Source of the DNA: Chelatococcus sambhunathii
GTDB taxonomy: Bacteria; Pseudomonadota; Alphaproteobacteria; Rhizobiales; Methylopilaceae
Length of the DNA stretch: 64,000 bases
Assembly: GCA_031316315.1 (NCBI GenBank)
Contig: JADBEO010000017.1
Span: 23,397-87,396, forward strand
Direction of reading: 5' to 3'
The translations under genes and the position numbers were made by a program. Each line of letters begins with the position of its first letter. Position 1 is the first letter of the stretch. Shown one piece after another: positions 7,346-16,775 of this stretch. Below the pieces are notes generated by a model. It was not told where the DNA came from. It was given only the letters and a program-made list of their open reading frames with translations, and ran no database searches.

Positions 7346-9141
7346 TGGACAATCGCAACACCATCCTGGCCGTCGCGCTGTCGATCATGGTGCTGATCGG
7401 CTGGCAGTATTTCTTCGCGCGGCCGCAGATCGAGGCGCAGCGCCAGCAGCAGGCGACGCAAGCCGCGCTCAACGCCGACAAGCAGGCCGGCGAGACCCCG
7501 GGCGCCGGCGCCCCGCAGCCCGGCGCCCCCGCGCCGTCCGCGGCCGGCGCGCCGCAGGGCAAGACCCGCGACGAGGCGCTCAAGGCGAGCCCGCGGGTGA
7601 AGATCGACAGCCCGCGTCTCGACGGATCGATCGCGCTCGTGGGCGGCCGGATCGACGACGTTTCGCTGAAGGACTATCGCGAGACCGTCGACCCGAAGAG
7701 CCCCGAGATCGTCCTGTTCGCGCCGCTCGACAGCCCACAGCCCTACTACGCCGAGTTCGGCTTCGTGAACGCGCAGGGCGGCACGGCGAAGTTGCCGGAC
7801 GGCCGCACCGAGTGGAAGGCCGAGAGCGCGGGTCCGCTGACCGACAAGACCCCGGTCGTGCTGACCTGGGACAATGGCGAGGGCCTGATCTTCAAGCGGA
7901 CGATCTCGCTTGACGCGAACTACATGTTCACCGTGAAGGACAGCGTGACCAACGCCGGATCCGCGGCGGCGACGCTGTACCCGTACGCGCTGATCTCGCG
8001 GCGCGGCGAGCCGCATGTCTCGGGCTACTACATCCTGCATGAGGGCCTGATCGGCGTGATCGGCGACGAGGGCCTTCAGGAGCTGACCTACAAGAAGGTC
8101 TCCGACGGCCCGCGCAGCTTCAGGCAGAACACCGGCGGCTGGCTCGGCATCACCGACAAGTACTGGGCTTCCGCGCTGGTTCCGCCGCAGGACAAGCCCT
8201 ATGACGCGCGCTTCGCCTCGACGACCGATGGGGGCAAGACGTACCAGACGGACTACCTGCTGAACGCGATGACGATCGCGCCGGGCGCATCCGCCGAGAC
8301 TTCGGGCCGCCTGTTCGCCGGCGCCAAGCAGGTCTCGGTCATCGACAAGTATGAGACCGAAGGCGGGGTGCGCAAATTCGAACTGATGATCGACTGGGGA
8401 TGGTTCCACTTCATCACCAAGCCGATGTTCTACGCGCTGGACTACTTCTTCAAGCTGCTCGGTAACTTCGGCCTAGCGATCCTCGCCGTCACGGTGATCG
8501 TGAAACTGCTGTTCTTCCCGCTGGCGAACAAGTCCTACGTCTCGATGTCGAAAATGAAGCTGGTCCAGCCGGAAATGGCGAAGATCAAGGAGCGCTTCCC
8601 CGACGACAAGGTCAAGCAGCAGCAGGAGCTCATGGAGCTCTACAAGAAAGAGAAGATCAATCCGCTGGCCGGCTGCCTGCCGATCGTGATCCAGATCCCG
8701 GTCTTCTTCTCGCTCTACAAGGTGCTGTTCGTCACCATCGAGATGCGGCACGCGCCGTTCTACGGCTGGATCAGGGATCTCGCGGCGCCGGATCCGACGT
8801 CGCTGTTCAACCTGTTCGGGCTGATCCCCTGGGAGGTGCCGCACTTCCTGCTGATCGGCGTATGGCCGATCCTGATGGGCATCACGATGTTCCTGCAGAT
8901 GCGCCTGAACCCGGCCCCGCCGGATCCGACGCAGGCGATGATCTTCAACTGGATGCCGCTGTTCTTCACCTTCCTGCTGGCCTCGTTCCCGGCCGGACTG
9001 GTGATCTACTGGACCTGGAACAACCTGCTCTCGATCCTGCAGCAGTGGGTGATCATGAAGCGGCAGGGCGTGAAGGTGGACATCCTCGGCAACACGCTGG
9101 ACATGTTCAAGAAGAAGCCGGCGGACGCGCCGAAGACGTAG
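7345..9141 (+). CDS. yidC: Membrane protein insertase YidC
   Basis: Inserts proteins into the inner membrane, alone or with SecYEG. 598 residues, the Gram-negative long form: N-terminal anchor ([19 protein letters not shown]); Ala/Pro/Gln-rich linker to about residue 75; a large periplasmic P1 domain; then the conserved five-helix core starting near residue 370 ([19 protein letters not shown]). The core includes the cytoplasmic hairpin ([20 protein letters not shown]), [21 protein letters not shown] and the final [13 protein letters not shown]. Probably translationally coupled to rnpA. Confidence 0.97.
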   Translation: MDNRNTILAVALSIMVLIGWQYFFARPQIEAQRQQQATQAALNADKQAGETPGAGAPQPGAPAPSAAGAPQGKTRDEALKASPRVKIDSPRLDGSIALVGGRIDDVSLKDYRETVDPKSPEIVLFAPLDSPQPYYAEFGFVNAQGGTAKLPDGRTEWKAESAGPLTDKTPVVLTWDNGEGLIFKRTISLDANYMFTVKDSVTNAGSAAATLYPYALISRRGEPHVSGYYILHEGLIGVIGDEGLQELTYKKVSDGPRSFRQNTGGWLGITDKYWASALVPPQDKPYDARFASTTDGGKTYQTDYLLNAMTIAPGASAETSGRLFAGAKQVSVIDKYETEGGVRKFELMIDWGWFHFITKPMFYALDYFFKLLGNFGLAILAVTVIVKLLFFPLANKSYVSMSKMKLVQPEMAKIKERFPDDKVKQQQELMELYKKEKINPLAGCLPIVIQIPVFFSLYKVLFVTIEMRHAPFYGWIRDLAAPDPTSLFNLFGLIPWEVPHFLLIGVWPILMGITMFLQMRLNPAPPDPTQAMIFNWMPLFFTFLLASFPAGLVIYWTWNNLLSILQQWVIMKRQGVKVDILGNTLDMFKKKPADAPKT

Positions 9142-9158
9142 CCGTCGCCGCCAGAGAG

Positions 9159-9264
9159 GCGTCATCCCGGCCGAGCGAAGCGAGAGCCGGGATCGTCCTC
9201 CGAAAAGGGCGCATCATCCTGACGACGATCCCGGATCGGCCTAACAGCCGTCCGGGATGACGCC
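9159..9264. repeat. Nested palindromic intergenic repeat (REP-like)
   Basis: Outer arms GGCGTCATCCCGG (9159-9171) and CCGGGATGACGCC (9252-9264) are perfect 13-base inverted repeats. Inside them GCCGGGATCGTC (from 9186) and GACGATCCCGG form a second inverted pair. The element fills the yidC-engB gap, and the ATG in its right arm (9257) is in frame with engB. Confidence 0.75.
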
Positions 9265-9280
9265 TTTCCGGAGCCGGCGC

Positions 9281-9940
9281 GTGACCGATCCCGCCTCAGA
9301 GCCCGAAGACCCCTATCTCGAGATCGGCCGCAAGCTGTTCGCGGGCCCGTGCGACTTCGTGAAAAGCTGCGCGAAGCTCGAGCAGTTGCCTGACATGGAC
9401 CGCGCCGAGATCGCCTTTGCGGGGCGCTCGAACGTCGGCAAGTCGACCCTCGTCAACGCGCTCACCGGTCGCAAGACGCTCGCCAAGACGTCCAACACGC
9501 CCGGCCGCACCCAGATGCTCAACTACTTCGCGCTCGGAACTCCGGCCTATCTGGTCGACATGCCGGGCTACGGCTACGCGCAGGCGCCGGTCGAGCAGGT
9601 GAAGGCCTGGACGCGGCTGGTGCAGGCGTACTTGCGCGGCCGGGCGACGCTCGCGCGGGTCTTCGTGCTGATCGACGGCCGCCACGGCATCAAGGAGGTC
9701 GACAAGGACGCGCTCGACCTGCTCGACGCAGCCGCGACATCCTACCAGATCGTGCTGACCAAGATCGATCATCTGACGGGCGCAGCGCGCGCGGACCGGC
9801 TGGCCGGCACGCTCGACGCGCTGAAGCGCCGGCCGGCCGCCTATCCCGAAGTGCTCGCGACCTCGAGCCGGGACGGAATCGGCATAGCCGAGACACGAGC
9901 CGCGATCGCCCGTGTGATCGCCGAACGCCCGATGGGTTGA
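9281..9940 (+). CDS. engB: Ribosome biogenesis GTP-binding protein YihA/EngB
   Basis: Small essential-type GTPase of the TrmE-Era-EngA-EngB group, needed for 50S assembly and often linked to division. G1 is GRSNVGKST, the switch I region includes TSNTPGRTQ, G3 is DMPGYGYA, and G4 is TKID. From the GTG at 9281 it has 219 residues; GGAG lies seven bases upstream. An in-frame ATG at 9257 would add eight residues but sits inside the palindromic repeat arm, so GTG is preferred. Confidence 0.94.
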   Translation: MTDPASEPEDPYLEIGRKLFAGPCDFVKSCAKLEQLPDMDRAEIAFAGRSNVGKSTLVNALTGRKTLAKTSNTPGRTQMLNYFALGTPAYLVDMPGYGYAQAPVEQVKAWTRLVQAYLRGRATLARVFVLIDGRHGIKEVDKDALDLLDAAATSYQIVLTKIDHLTGAARADRLAGTLDALKRRPAAYPEVLATSSRDGIGIAETRAAIARVIAERPMG

Positions 9941-9992
9941 GGCGACCGGCCTGACGCGACATGTTCCGACGCGCAGGATCGGAGACATCGCG

Positions 9993-10484
9993 ATGAGCGA
10001 AGACCACGCCCACGACCATTCCCACGAGCCGCGCTGGAAACACGACGGGGTCCGCGTCATCAAGGGCGACCGGCTCGACAGCAACACCGCCCAGACGCCG
10101 GGCATGTTCCGTCAGGCTGCGATCAATCACGCCCGCGTCGGCGCGCAGAAGATCTGGGCCGGTACGGTCTCGATCCAGGCCGACGCCAAGACCGGCGTCC
10201 ATCATCACGGCGCGCTCGAGAGCGTGATCTATGTGGTCAGCGGCAAGGCACGGATGCGCTGGGGCGATCGCCTCGAATACGTCGCCGAGGCCGGGCCGGG
10301 CGACTTCATTTTCGTGCCGCCTTACGTGCCGCATCAGGAGATCAACGCCGATCCGAACGAGCCGCTGCAATGCGTGCTGGTGCGCTCGGACAATGAAGCG
10401 GTCGTGGTCAACATCGACGACGTCGAGCCGGTCGAGAAGCCGGAAGAGGTCTATTGGGTCGACCCGATCCACAAGGCGCCTTGA
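9993..10484 (+). CDS. Cupin-domain protein
   Basis: 163-residue single-domain cupin. Motif 1 is present as GVHHHGALESVIYVVSG, supplying two or more metal-binding His and a Glu; motif 2 is PGDFIFVPPYVPHQEIN with the last His ligand. The N-terminus is His/Asp-rich (EDHAHDHSHEP), possibly a second metal-binding stretch. No fused DNA-binding domain. Substrate and reaction cannot be told from the sequence; cupins of this size include dioxygenases, isomerases and storage-like proteins. It follows engB by 52 bases and may share its transcript. Confidence 0.8.
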   Translation: MSEDHAHDHSHEPRWKHDGVRVIKGDRLDSNTAQTPGMFRQAAINHARVGAQKIWAGTVSIQADAKTGVHHHGALESVIYVVSGKARMRWGDRLEYVAEAGPGDFIFVPPYVPHQEINADPNEPLQCVLVRSDNEAVVVNIDDVEPVEKPEEVYWVDPIHKAP

Positions 10485-10525
10485 GGAAGAACGGGCGCAA
10501 AAACGCCTGACGGGGTCGCTCGGCC

Positions 10526-10642
10526 CGTCGTCCCGGCCCGGGCCGGGGCCCAAACGCGCCAAGGTCGGCCGTTCAAGGCGCGCCGGCGGACCATCGATCC
10601 TGAGGCCGCAGCGGCTCTGGGTCCCGGCTCGGGGCCGGGACA
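10526..10642. repeat. GC-rich inverted repeat element
   Basis: The gap between the cupin gene and the GlsB-type gene is filled by two GC-rich hairpin-forming blocks (CCCGGCCCGGGCCGGGG near 10532-10548 and GTCCCGGCTCGGGGCCGGGA near 10621-10640) that are also inverted with respect to each other. These convergent genes have no other obvious terminator. Its architecture resembles the 9159-9264 repeat, but the sequence differs. Confidence 0.55.
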
Positions 10643-10651
10643 GGAGTTCAG

Positions 10652-10915
10652 CTAGACCCGTCTGAACAGGCCGACGATCAGCAGCAGCACGATCGCGCCG
10701 ATCGTGGCGCCGACGATCGCGCCCAGCCAGCCGGAGCCGACGAAAATGCCGAGCTTGGCGAGCAGCCACGAGCCGATGAAAGCGCCGATCACGCCGACGA
10801 TGATGTTGCCGATGATGCCGAAGCCGAAGCCGCGCACGATCAGGCCGGCGAGCCATCCGGCGACGCCGCCGATGATCAGGATCGCGATGATGCCGTAGCC
10901 TGCGAAGGGTTCCAT
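10652..10915 (-). CDS. GlsB/YeaQ/YmgE family small membrane protein
   Basis: 87 residues, almost entirely hydrophobic with regularly spaced glycines, forming three helices (IIAILIIGGVAGWLAGLIV, IIGNIIVGVIGAFIGSWLL, LGAIVGATIGAIVLLLIVGLF). This is the transglycosylase-associated or GlsB-like family, upregulated under stress in several bacteria; the molecular role is unknown. The ATG at 10915 has AGGA upstream. Confidence 0.88.
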   Translation of the reverse strand: MEPFAGYGIIAILIIGGVAGWLAGLIVRGFGFGIIGNIIVGVIGAFIGSWLLAKLGIFVGSGWLGAIVGATIGAIVLLLIVGLFRRV

Positions 10916-11098
10916 GGAATCCTGCCTGAAGTTGTTGCTTCCCGGCGCGCGAAATAGCGTTGCGGCGGCGCGCGTCCATGGCCTTGGACGTCTCGATGCC
11001 GCGCCGCAGCATCGGGCGATGGTCGCATTGCGCGGGCTCGCCGCGGCGTCGTACTCCCGTTCAAGAACAGTTCTCACGACGGACGAGATGACCGCGAG

Positions 11099-12388
11099 AT
11101 GAGCGCAAACACCGAGAAGAAAGACCTTTACGAGCTCGGCGAAATGCCGCCGCTCGGTCATGTGCCGGCGAACATGCACGCCTGGGTCGTTCGCAAGGAG
11201 CGGCACGGTCCGCCGGAGAGCGCCAACGAGCTCGAGGTGGTGCCGACCTGGCCGCTCGGCGACGAGGACGTGCTGGTCTACGTCATGGCCGCCGGCATCA
11301 ACTACAATCATGTCTGGGGCTCGCTCGGGGAGCCGATCTCACCGATCGACCGCCACAAGTGCGACATGCACATCGGCGGTTCGGACGCCTCAGGCATCGT
11401 CTGGGCGGTCGGCTCCAAGGTGAAGCTCTGGAAGGTCGGCGACGAGGTCGTCATCCACTGCAACCAGGACGACGGCGACGACGAGGAGTGCAACGGCGGC
11501 GATCCGATGTTCTCTGACTCCCAGCGCATCTGGGGCTACGAGACGCCGGACGGCTCGTTCGCGCAGTTCTGCCGGGTGCAGTCGCGCCAGCTCATGCCGC
11601 GCCCTAAGCACCTCACCTGGGAGGAGGCGGCCTGCTACACACTGACGCTCGCCACCGCCTACCGCATGCTGTTCGGCCACGCGCCGCACCAGCTGAAGCC
11701 TTCCGACAACGTGCTGGTGTGGGGCGCCTCGGGCGGCCTCGGCGTGTTCGCCGTGCAGCTGATCGCAGCGTCCGGCGCGAACGCCATCGGCGTCATCTCG
11801 GACGAGTCCAAGCGCGACTACGTCATGAGCCTTGGGGCCAAGGGCGTCATCAACCGCAAGGACTTCGACTGCTGGGGCCAGATGCCCAAGGTGAACAGCC
11901 CGGAGTACAACACCTGGGTGAAGGAAGCCCGCAAGTTCGGCAAGGCGATCTGGGAGATCACCGGCAAGGGCAAGGACGTCGACATGGTGTTCGAGCACCC
12001 GGGCGAGTCCACCTTCCCGGTCTCCTGCCTCGTGGTGAAGCGCGGCGGCATGGTCGTGTTCTGCGCCGGCACCACCGGCTACAACATCACCTTCGACGCC
12101 CGTTACGTCTGGATGCGGCAGAAGCGCATCCAGGGCTCGCACTTCGCCCATCTCAAGCAGGCGGCTTCGGCCAACCGCTTCGTCATCGACCGCCGGGTGG
12201 ACCCCTGCATGTCGACGGTGTTCACCTTTGCCGATATCCCGAAGGCGCACACCCAGATGTGGCACAACCAGCATCCGCCCGGAAACATGGCGGCGCTGGT
12301 CAACGCCCCTCGCGCGGGCCTAAGGACGGTCGAGGAGGTCCAGGAGGCCTATGCGGCGTCCAAGGCTTCCAGGCCCGCCGCGGCCTGA
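11099..12388 (+). CDS. ccrA: Crotonyl-CoA carboxylase/reductase
   Basis: Key enzyme of the ethylmalonyl-CoA pathway: reductive carboxylation of crotonyl-CoA with NADPH and CO2 to ethylmalonyl-CoA. 429 residues, full length for the family, an MDR-fold protein. Recognisable segments: [29 protein letters not shown], an acidic Cys-containing loop ([19 protein letters not shown]) typical of Ccr, the nucleotide-binding [15 protein letters not shown], and the substrate/CO2 region [13 protein letters not shown] with [10 protein letters not shown]. The stop overlaps the next gene (TGATG). Together with mcd at 39.3-40.3 kb it shows that the organism uses this route to assimilate acetyl-CoA. Confidence 0.96.
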   Translation: MSANTEKKDLYELGEMPPLGHVPANMHAWVVRKERHGPPESANELEVVPTWPLGDEDVLVYVMAAGINYNHVWGSLGEPISPIDRHKCDMHIGGSDASGIVWAVGSKVKLWKVGDEVVIHCNQDDGDDEECNGGDPMFSDSQRIWGYETPDGSFAQFCRVQSRQLMPRPKHLTWEEAACYTLTLATAYRMLFGHAPHQLKPSDNVLVWGASGGLGVFAVQLIAASGANAIGVISDESKRDYVMSLGAKGVINRKDFDCWGQMPKVNSPEYNTWVKEARKFGKAIWEITGKGKDVDMVFEHPGESTFPVSCLVVKRGGMVVFCAGTTGYNITFDARYVWMRQKRIQGSHFAHLKQAASANRFVIDRRVDPCMSTVFTFADIPKAHTQMWHNQHPPGNMAALVNAPRAGLRTVEEVQEAYAASKASRPAAA

Positions 12389-12795
12389 TGACCGCGGCGT
12401 TCCACCTCTGGCTGAAGCCGGAAGAGCCGCTTTACACGAAGACCCGCGAGGGCGACCCCGAGCGGGCGAAGTTCGCGAAGACGAACAACGTCGTCTTCAT
12501 GGGCTATCCGCCGACCCTCGACATCTTTCTGTACGATGTGATGGCGGGCGACCTGATCGTCGCCCGCTGCGACGGGTTCTGCGGAGTGGGTCGCGCCGTC
12601 GGCGCGGCCTATGTCCGCCCCGGCACCAAGGCGAAGGGGCAGGTTCCGCATTTCCGCCAGGTCGAATGGTTGAACGTCACCAGCCGCGGAACGAGCTGCC
12701 CTTACGAGGCCCTCCTGCGCGGGTTGAACATGCGGCAGGCGATGAAAGATATCACGGCGCATTGCGGGTCCGGACCGCTCGCGAGCTTCCTGTGA
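12388..12795 (+). CDS. Unrecognised protein with a possible PUA/EVE-like fold, in the ccr-panD cluster
   Basis: 135 residues; no family I can name. The middle, [19 protein letters not shown] then [25 protein letters not shown] and [12 protein letters not shown], has the pattern of PUA/EVE-like domains (a GD turn, two strands with GxGRAVG, then a VEWL strand), which often bind modified bases or RNA. That is an analogy from pattern, not homology I can prove. It has four Cys (RCDGFC, TSCPYE, HCGSG). The start ATG overlaps the ccr stop by one base and panD follows after eight bases, so it is almost certainly cotranscribed and translationally coupled to ccr. Confidence 0.75.
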   Translation: MTAAFHLWLKPEEPLYTKTREGDPERAKFAKTNNVVFMGYPPTLDIFLYDVMAGDLIVARCDGFCGVGRAVGAAYVRPGTKAKGQVPHFRQVEWLNVTSRGTSCPYEALLRGLNMRQAMKDITAHCGSGPLASFL

Positions 12796-12803
12796 GGCCG
12801 GCG

Positions 12804-13247
12804 ATGCAGCAGTTCGTGCGCGCCAAGCTCCATGGGATCCGGGTCACCGGCGCGGATCTCAACTACCACGGTTCCATCACGCTCGATCCGGAGACCTGCC
12901 GCCGAGCCGGGCTCGATCCGCTCGAATTCGTCGAGATCTGGAACAAGAATTCCGGAGCGCGCATAAGCACTTACGTCCTCTATGGCGTGCCGGGCTCCAA
13001 ATGCTGCGTGCTGAATGGTGCGGCGGCCCGAACGTGCCAGGTCGGAGACGAGGTCATCATCGCGTCCTCGACCTTCGGGGCGCTCGACGACATGATCGCT
13101 TCGAGCCCGACGGTCCTGACCTTCGGACCCGGCAACGAAGTCGCCGAGGAACTGCGCTATCGCGTGTTCCGGAACGAGCGCGGCGAGCCTGACATGACGA
13201 TCGAGCAGGATGGCGGGGTGGTCCCCATCCGAGAACTCGTCGGCTGA
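12804..13247 (+). CDS. panD: Aspartate 1-decarboxylase
   Basis: Pyruvoyl enzyme making beta-alanine from aspartate for pantothenate and CoA. 147 residues; self-cleavage site Gly23-Ser24 in [11 protein letters not shown]. Also conserved are the Arg and Tyr of GARISTYV and the [18 protein letters not shown] segment. The ATG with GAGG six bases upstream was chosen; an in-frame GTG at 12792 overlapping the previous stop is possible. The C-terminus is about 20 residues longer than E. coli PanD, as in other alphaproteobacteria. Its place behind ccr links CoA supply to a pathway that runs on CoA esters. Confidence 0.93.
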   Translation: MQQFVRAKLHGIRVTGADLNYHGSITLDPETCRRAGLDPLEFVEIWNKNSGARISTYVLYGVPGSKCCVLNGAAARTCQVGDEVIIASSTFGALDDMIASSPTVLTFGPGNEVAEELRYRVFRNERGEPDMTIEQDGGVVPIRELVG

Positions 13248-13275
13248 CCTCGCCGCGCCGCCGGGGCCGTCGCGA

Positions 13276-13392
13276 TCAGGAAGTCAGTTCTTTGCGCTTC
13301 TCCCGGTCGAGGCCGGAGTTCAGCCGGGTCATCACGAAGGTCGCGAGCGCGACGCCGAAAGCGAAGACCGCAAAAGCTTCGAGCAGGGTCAT
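13276..13392 (-). CDS. 38-residue single-span membrane protein (hypothetical)
   Basis: A very short frame, ATG at 13392 to TGA at 13276. One hydrophobic segment (LLEAFAVFAFGVALATFVM) is followed by a basic cytoplasmic tail (TRLNSGLDREKRKELTS). AAAGG lies about eight bases upstream of the ATG. The layout, helix then positive tail, fits a small membrane protein rather than a chance frame. It lies tail-to-tail with panD. Confidence 0.5.
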   Translation of the reverse strand: MTLLEAFAVFAFGVALATFVMTRLNSGLDREKRKELTS

Positions 13393-13776
13393 CTGTCACA
13401 CCTTTCTGTTGCGGGCCGGGTCCCGCCCCGGACCATTATGGAAATACGTCGTCTGGCCGGCGCGTACGGCAAGCCGTTGGTTGAGCGGATGATTTCCGCC
13501 TTGCTTCCGCGATCCGTAAACTTCGCCACGCTTTGAGCGGCGCCGCCTCCGGCCGCCTCGTCGCGACGAACCGATGCGATGACGAGCAGCTCACCTGTCG
13601 CAGCCCCGAGCACAGCCAAGTTGAATCAAGTCTGCCAAAGACTTTTCGCGGTGCAATCGCGATCTGGTGTCGTGCATAGCGGGCTGCGAAAGGCGTCCGG
13701 AAGATTTGCGTAAAACTGGAGGGATCGGAGCGTCGCCGGCGTTGACAGCCGGCGCCCCCGCCAGCACGGTTCGGCC
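13393..13776. other. Gene-free stretch between the small membrane protein and holA
   Basis: 384 bases with no frame I would call a gene. It must hold the promoters of the 38-residue protein (leftward) and of holA (rightward). A TTGACA at 13742 is only 35 bases from the holA ATG and lacks a -10. No tRNA, repeat or strong hairpin was seen. Confidence 0.5.
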
Positions 13777-14805
13777 ATGGTCGCGATCAAAGCATCGGCG
13801 GTCGACGCCTTCCTGGCGCGGCCGCAGCGGGACGTCTTCGCCGTTCTGATCTACGGCCCCGACGCCGGGCTGGTGGCGGAGCGGGCGGAGACGCTGGCGC
13901 GGCGCGCGCTGGAAGGCTCCGACGATCCCTTCGCGCTGGTGCGCCTCGAGGGAGATGATCTCGCCTCGGATCCGGGACGGCTCGCGGACGAGGCGCGCAC
14001 GATCGCGCTGTTCGGCGGCAAGCGGGTGATCCGCGTCCGCATCGGCGGTCGGTCGGCGACCGCGGCGGTCGAGGCCCTGCTCGAGGGGCCCCAGCCGGAG
14101 TCGCTCGCCATCCTTGAGGCGGGCGATCTCAAGAAGAACGCGCCGCTCCGCGCGCTTTGCGAGAAGAGCGCCCGCGCCGCAGCGTTGCCTTGCTATCCGG
14201 ACGAGGCCGGCGCGCGGGACAGGCTGATCGACGAGGAGATGCGCGCGGCCGGGCTGACGATCTCGCCCGACGCCCGCGCGCTACTGTCGGCGAGCTTCGG
14301 TCCCGACCGCCTGGCCGCGCGCGAAGACGTGCGGAAGTTGTGCCTCTACGCCATGGGCCAGGAGCGCATCGAGGCCGAGGACGTCGCGGCGGTCGTCGCC
14401 GAGACGTCGGAGGCCGGAATGGACGAGGCGGTGGACGCGGCCTTCGCCGGCCGTCCGGCGGACGTCGCGTCGGCGCTCAGATCGATGCGCGCGGGCGGAA
14501 CGCCGGCGTCGGTGGCGCTGGCGGCGGGCCTGCGCCATGCGCTCGCGCTTCATCGCCTGCGCGGCCAGGTCGATGAAGGCAGAAGCGCGCGGTCCGTCGT
14601 CGAAGGCGCGCCGATGATCCATTTCCGGCGCAAGGACGCCGTCGAGCGCGCGCTGACGCGCTGGACGTCGGCCCGGCTGATGGACGCCGTGACGCGCCTC
14701 GCCGGCGCCGTCGCGCAATCGCGCCGTTCGGCGGCGACGGGGGAGGCGTCCGCCGAGCGCGTCCTGCTCGCGATCGGTCAGGAAGCGGCGCGCGGCGCGA
14801 GATAG
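13777..14805 (+). CDS. holA: DNA polymerase III subunit delta
   Basis: Clamp-loader delta subunit, which opens the beta sliding clamp. 342 residues with the family pattern: VLIYGPDAGLVAERAE near the N-terminus, DDPFALVRLEGDDL, a Walker-like region without a functional P-loop (as in all delta subunits), and the C-terminal helical collar domain (AGGTPASVALAAGLRHALALHRL). In many alphaproteobacteria holA follows leuS and lptE and precedes parB; here only parB is near, and it faces the opposite way. Confidence 0.93.
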   Translation: MVAIKASAVDAFLARPQRDVFAVLIYGPDAGLVAERAETLARRALEGSDDPFALVRLEGDDLASDPGRLADEARTIALFGGKRVIRVRIGGRSATAAVEALLEGPQPESLAILEAGDLKKNAPLRALCEKSARAAALPCYPDEAGARDRLIDEEMRAAGLTISPDARALLSASFGPDRLAAREDVRKLCLYAMGQERIEAEDVAAVVAETSEAGMDEAVDAAFAGRPADVASALRSMRAGGTPASVALAAGLRHALALHRLRGQVDEGRSARSVVEGAPMIHFRRKDAVERALTRWTSARLMDAVTRLAGAVAQSRRSAATGEASAERVLLAIGQEAARGAR

Positions 14806-15027
14806 CCGGCGAAGCGGGGCGCCAAGACTCACTCAAAGGCGAAAATCGCGAAATCCGCCGAAAAAATCGACCCCGTCAGAGACTCGCTGGCGGCGATTTC
14901 GAGGGTGCTCGGTGTGATCGGACCTTCGCGGAGAAAAGGCCGCCAGCGGGCTTCTGAGAGTCGCGGGACGGCGAGGTCAGTGTTCGCCCTCGCGGATGGC
15001 CTGTTTTCGGGCGGTCGACGCTGGCTG

Positions 15028-15894
15028 TCAACCGCGCAGCCGCCTCGCGAGCATGTCGAGCTGGTCGAGCGAGGCGAAGCGGATCGTCAGCGAGCCGCCC
15101 GCGCCCTTTGTGGCGAGCGCGACGTCGAGGCCGAGCGCCGTCGCGAGCTCCTTTTCGAGCGCGACGGTGTCGGCGTCCCGCTCCGGCTTCGCGGGACGCG
15201 CGCTGCCCTTGACCTCCGGCGCGCGCGCCATCGCCTCGACCTCGCGCACCGAAAGTCCGCGCTCGACGGCCCTCTTCGCGGCGGCTTCGGGATCGTCGAG
15301 CGTGAGCAGGGCGCGGGCGTGGCCGGCGCTCAGCGCGCCGTCCTTCACATAGGACTTCACCGAGTCCGGCAGCTTGAGGAGCCGGATCGTATTTGCGATG
15401 TGGCTGCGGCTCTTGCCGATGACCTCGGCGAGCTTCTCCTGGGTGTAGGAGAACTGCTTCTGGAGCTGCTCGTAGCCGGCGGCTTCCTCCATCGCGTTGA
15501 GGTCGGCGCGCTGGACGTTCTCGACGATGGCGATTTCGAGCGCCTCGCGCTCGTCCACATCGAGCACGACGATCGGCACGTCATGGACGCCGGCGCGTTG
15601 AGCCGCCCGCCAGCGGCGCTCGCCGGCGATGATCTCGAAGCTGTCCGTCTCGTCCGGCAGGCGGCGCACGAGGATCGGCTGCAGGACGCCCTTTTCCTTG
15701 ACCGACGCTGTCAGGTCTTCGAGCTCTTCCTCGCGAAACGTCTGGCGCGGATTGGCCTTGCTCGGCTTCAGCTGGGCGATCGGCGCTCGGCGCTGGGGGC
15801 GGGCGCGATCGAGGCTCATCACCTCCTCGCCGACATCCCCGATGAGCGCCGCGAGGCCCCGGCCGAGCCGGGAGCGCTGCTCCTCCGCCATCAT
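15028..15894 (-). CDS. parB: Chromosome partitioning protein ParB
   Basis: CTP-dependent DNA-sliding clamp that loads at parS and organises the origin region. 288 residues from the ATG at 15894, chosen because GGAGA lies six bases upstream; a GTG at 15930 is also in frame. Features: SRLGRGLAALIGD at the N-terminus, IVVLDVDEREALEIAIVENVQR, the CTP-binding GERRWRAAQRAG, the helix-turn-helix region (YTQEKLAEVIGKSRSHIANTI), and a C-terminal dimerisation segment (LGLDVALATKGAGG, SLDQLDMLARRL). Two perfect target sites lie 1.5 and 3.4 kb away. Confidence 0.96.
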   Translation of the reverse strand: MMAEEQRSRLGRGLAALIGDVGEEVMSLDRARPQRRAPIAQLKPSKANPRQTFREEELEDLTASVKEKGVLQPILVRRLPDETDSFEIIAGERRWRAAQRAGVHDVPIVVLDVDEREALEIAIVENVQRADLNAMEEAAGYEQLQKQFSYTQEKLAEVIGKSRSHIANTIRLLKLPDSVKSYVKDGALSAGHARALLTLDDPEAAAKRAVERGLSVREVEAMARAPEVKGSARPAKPERDADTVALEKELATALGLDVALATKGAGGSLTIRFASLDQLDMLARRLRG

Positions 15895-15919
15895 GATGGT
15901 CTCCGATACGCCTTTGACG

Positions 15920-16741
15920 TCACGCCGCACGCAGCGCGCGCTCGCGCTGGATCACTTCGGAAGCGAGCCTGAGATAGGCCTGGCTGCCGGTGCATTTGAG
16001 GTCGTAGAGCAGCGCCGGCTTGCCATAGGACGGCGCCTCCGAGACGCGGACGTTCCGCGGAATCATGGTCTCGTAGACCTTGTCGCCGAGGAACTGTCGC
16101 ACGTCGGCGACGACCTGGCCCGAGAGATTGTTGCGCGGGTCGAACATGGTCAGCACCACGCCGTGGATCGACAGCTGCGGGTTCAGCGTCTGGCGCACCT
16201 GCTCGACGGTCCGCAGCAGCTGGCTGAGGCCCTCCAGCGCGAAGAACTCGCACTGCAGCGGGACCACGATCGCGTTCGCCGCGGCCATGGCGTTGATGGT
16301 GAGGAGGTTCAGCGAAGGCGGGCAGTCGACCAGCACATAGGTGTAGCGCGTCGCGCCTTCGTCCGCGTGGAGCGCGGCGATCGCGTCGCGCAGGCGGTAA
16401 GCGCGGTCTTTCTCCGAGGCGATCTCAAGCTCGACGCCGAGCAGGTCCATCGTGGACGGCGCCAGGTGAAGGCGAGGGACGGCGGTTTCAAGGATCGTCG
16501 CGCCGAGCGTGGCGTCGCCGGTGAGCACGTCGTAGGTCGACAGCTTGCGCGCTTTGCGGTCGATGCCGAGGCCGGTGGAAGCGTTGCCCTGCGGGTCGAG
16601 GTCGACGATCAGCACGGTCTCGCCGATCGCGGCGAGCGCTGTGCCAAGATTGATCGCGGTCGTCGTCTTGCCGACGCCGCCCTTCTGGTTTGCGAGGGTC
16701 AGCACCCGCGGCGCGCCGGGCGGAAAGGCGTTCGAAAGCAT
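15920..16741 (-). CDS. parA: Chromosome partitioning ATPase ParA
   Basis: Walker-type ATPase that moves ParB-parS complexes. 273 residues with deviant Walker A KGGVGKTTTAINLG, VLIVDLDPQGNASTGLG, and YVLVDCPPSLNLLTINAM (Walker B). Located 25 bases upstream of parB, in the same direction; same strand as rsmG, mnmG and mnmE. Confidence 0.96.
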   Translation of the reverse strand: MLSNAFPPGAPRVLTLANQKGGVGKTTTAINLGTALAAIGETVLIVDLDPQGNASTGLGIDRKARKLSTYDVLTGDATLGATILETAVPRLHLAPSTMDLLGVELEIASEKDRAYRLRDAIAALHADEGATRYTYVLVDCPPSLNLLTINAMAAANAIVVPLQCEFFALEGLSQLLRTVEQVRQTLNPQLSIHGVVLTMFDPRNNLSGQVVADVRQFLGDKVYETMIPRNVRVSEAPSYGKPALLYDLKCTGSQAYLRLASEVIQRERALRAA

Positions 16742-16775
16742 GGCGCGGCGTGGCTCCGGAAACGGCGTCGCTCGA

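Noticed and set aside
13437..13536. A 32-codon plus-strand frame with an ATG upstream of holA
   Set aside because: No ribosome binding site, no hydrophobic or other distinctive pattern, and no support from neighbours.
13742..13776. TTGACA just upstream of holA as a promoter
   Set aside because: A -10 would fall at the start codon and none of the right sequence is present.
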